A stretch of 11,892 nt of DNA, from NCBI GenBank assembly GCA_016220045.1, contig JACRIP010000243.1:1-11892 (forward strand), read 5' to 3'. This stretch comes from Planctomycetota bacterium. GTDB lineage: Bacteria; Planctomycetota; MHYJ01; WSZJ01; JACPWG01. Within the stretch, counting starts at the first letter, position 1, and each line of letters begins with the position of its first letter. The notes beneath the pieces were generated by a model. That model saw only the letters and a program-made list of their open reading frames with translations. It was not told the DNA's origin and made no database searches. Below are positions 10,691 to 11,892 of this stretch, one piece after another. A program made the translations under genes and the position numbers.

Positions 10691-11462
10691 TCAGTTCCTC
10701 CAGGAGCTGGGCGAGTTCCGCCGGGTTCGGAGAGCGCCGATGCCAGGCGAACATGTCCGAGCGGAAGGTGCGGCAGCCGAAACCCTTGATCGCCTTGCAG
10801 ACCACGGCGACCGGCGCGACGCCGCCGGCGACCGGCGCCAGCGCCGCCCGGATCTGTCCGACGTCATGCCCGTCCACTTCGTGCACCACACAGCCGAAGG
10901 CGCGCAGGCGCTCGGCCGCGTTCGGGATCGGCTGGCAACGGATCTGGGAGCCGTTGTCGTCGTAGAGCACGGTCAGGCCGGACAACTTCAGGTGCGCGGC
11001 CGCCGACAGCGCCTCCCAGACGGTCCCTTCGTTGGCCTCCCCGTCCCCGATCAGCGTGAAGACGCGACGCGCGCTCCGCTTCAGCTTGAGGGCCAGCGCC
11101 ATGCCCGCGGCCACCGCGATCCCGTGGCCGAGGGAGCCGGTGGAGACCTCCACTCCCGGGACCTTCTTGCGATCGGGATGACACCCGAAGCTCGACCCGA
11201 ACGCGCCGAAGGCATTGACCGCCTCGATCGGGAAGTACCCGAGATGGGCGAGGACGCAGTAGAAGCCGAGGGATGCGTGCCCCTTGCTGAGGACGAAGAG
11301 GTCCCGTTCCTCCCACTGGGGGCGCCGCGGATCGTGCCGCATCACGCCGTAGACGGCCACCAGCGCTTCGACCACCGAGAAGCTGGTCGGAATGTGCCCG
11401 TGCCCGCTGCGCTGCGAGATCCGCAGGATGTGCTCGCGAATCGCCTTGCAGTCCGCGTCCAT
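10674..11462 (-). CDS. Transketolase N-terminal subunit (thiamine diphosphate-binding)
   Basis: A 262-residue protein matching the first half of transketolase, which holds the diphosphate-binding domain. Motifs: SGHGHIPTSFS (19-29), SKGHAS (59-64), STGSLGHG (107-114) and the thiamine-diphosphate/metal motif GDGEANEG...WEAL (139-152) with DDN (168-170) completing the metal site. The ATG at 11462 is chosen because a GGAG at 11474-11471 lies 8 nt upstream, overlapping the end of the methyltransferase gene, and homology starts at once; a longer in-frame start at 11585 would run antiparallel into no recognisable domain. It is 5 nt downstream of the methyltransferase stop and overlaps the partner subunit, so all three are very likely one operon. 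Length is typical for split subunits in polysaccharide loci. Confidence 0.93.
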   Translation of the reverse strand: MDADCKAIREHILRISQRSGHGHIPTSFSVVEALVAVYGVMRHDPRRPQWEERDLFVLSKGHASLGFYCVLAHLGYFPIEAVNAFGAFGSSFGCHPDRKKVPGVEVSTGSLGHGIAVAAGMALALKLKRSARRVFTLIGDGEANEGTVWEALSAAAHLKLSGLTVLYDDNGSQIRCQPIPNAAERLRAFGCVVHEVDGHDVGQIRAALAPVAGGVAPVAVVCKAIKGFGCRTFRSDMFAWHRRSPNPAELAQLLEELNENSI

Positions 11463-11467
11463 GGCCC

Positions 11468-11892
11468 TCACTCCAGCACCACGTAGGAAACGCGCGCGGT
11501 CATGGGCATCCGCTGAATGCGCAGGTCGCGCAGCCCCAGGACTTCGCGCACCGCCACGGTCTCGCCCGGAAAGAGGTCGTCGCACAGTTCATCGAAGACC
11601 AGGACGGAGCCGCGGCACAGGTGGGGTCGGATCGCTTCCAGCGCCGCCTTGGTCGGCGCGTAGATGTCGAAGTCGAAGATCGCCAGCGAGACGACGGTCT
11701 CCGGGTGCCGCGCCAGGTAGGCGGGGACCGTCTGGGTCGCGTCCCCCGCGACCAGCTCGAACTTGCGCAAATGCCCGATCGGATTCAGCTCCTCCTGCAG
11801 CGCGAGCAGCCGTTCCAGGTAGGCCTGGTACCCGGCCGGCACGGAAAAGGAGCCGTCCGCGCATTTGCAGGCCGCGCCGTCCGTTTCGCTCA
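11468..11892 (-). CDS. TylF-type sugar methyltransferase, 5'-truncated at window edge
   Basis: The reading frame is open from the window edge to a TGA at 11470-11468, giving about 141 C-terminal residues; the true start lies outside. Recognisable segments are LRKFELVAGDATQTVP, LAIFDFDIYAPTKAALEAI and GSVLVFDELCDDLFPGET, which match class I SAM-dependent methyltransferases of the TylF/macrocin O-methyltransferase type. DFD is the metal/catalytic region, and GDA follows the helix after the SAM-binding sheet strands. The SAM-binding GxGxG segment would be in the missing part. Close relatives in polysaccharide loci are often mislabelled in databases as CoA-transferases. It is the first gene of the transketolase operon seen here, separated by 5 nt from the next. 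O-methylation of a sugar is inferred; the acceptor is unknown. Confidence 0.82.
   Translation of the reverse strand, partial: SETDGAACKCADGSFSVPAGYQAYLERLLALQEELNPIGHLRKFELVAGDATQTVPAYLARHPETVVSLAIFDFDIYAPTKAALEAIRPHLCRGSVLVFDELCDDLFPGETVAVREVLGLRDLRIQRMPMTARVSYVVLE

Overview
The window is very GC-rich. It carries a surface-sugar gene set beside a long Ser/Thr protein kinase with an N-terminal zinc ribbon and a TPR tail. That mix, with long palindromic repeats between genes, suggests Planctomycetota or another GC-rich soil/aquatic phylum such as Acidobacteriota or Myxococcota. This is inferred from style only; there is no rRNA or marker gene.

Layout. On the + strand: a probable C-terminal stub of an unknown gene (3-98); a noncoding stretch (99-499) with a large inverted repeat and a weak candidate promoter; a two-domain GmhB-like phosphatase/HddC-like nucleotidyltransferase (500-1840); and, overlapping it by 14 nt, an HddA-like GHMP heptose kinase (1827-2837). 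The gap 2838-3117 lies between convergent genes and is mostly a second long inverted repeat. Everything to the right is on the - strand. In transcription order from the right edge: a 5'-truncated TylF-type methyltransferase (11892-11468), transketolase N-terminal subunit (11462-10674), transketolase C-terminal subunit (10690-9818), an RmlC-like cupin epimerase (9724-9209), the kinase/TPR protein (9165-4510) and an AAA/STAND-type ATPase (4257-3118).

How the genes fit together. HddA, GmhB and HddC make GDP-D-glycero-alpha-D-manno-heptose from D-glycero-D-manno-heptose 7-phosphate. The split transketolase could supply sedoheptulose 7-phosphate, the precursor of that pathway. The RmlC-like protein has an RGVHGD/TWKL signature that, from memory, resembles cupin epimerases acting on GDP-keto-heptoses in Campylobacter capsule loci. 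The methyltransferase is of a type common in polysaccharide loci. I infer a modified-heptose module for capsule or O-antigen. The isomerase GmhA, a GDP-heptose 4,6-dehydratase and glycosyltransferases are not in the window. The kinase and ATPase have no sequence-visible link to the sugar genes other than strand and proximity.

Most notable: fourteen consecutive TPR-like units of exactly 46 residues in the kinase tail; a T9 tract inside the phosphatase coding region and a G13 tract just upstream of the epimerase; and two intergenic inverted repeats with arms of 80-90 nt.
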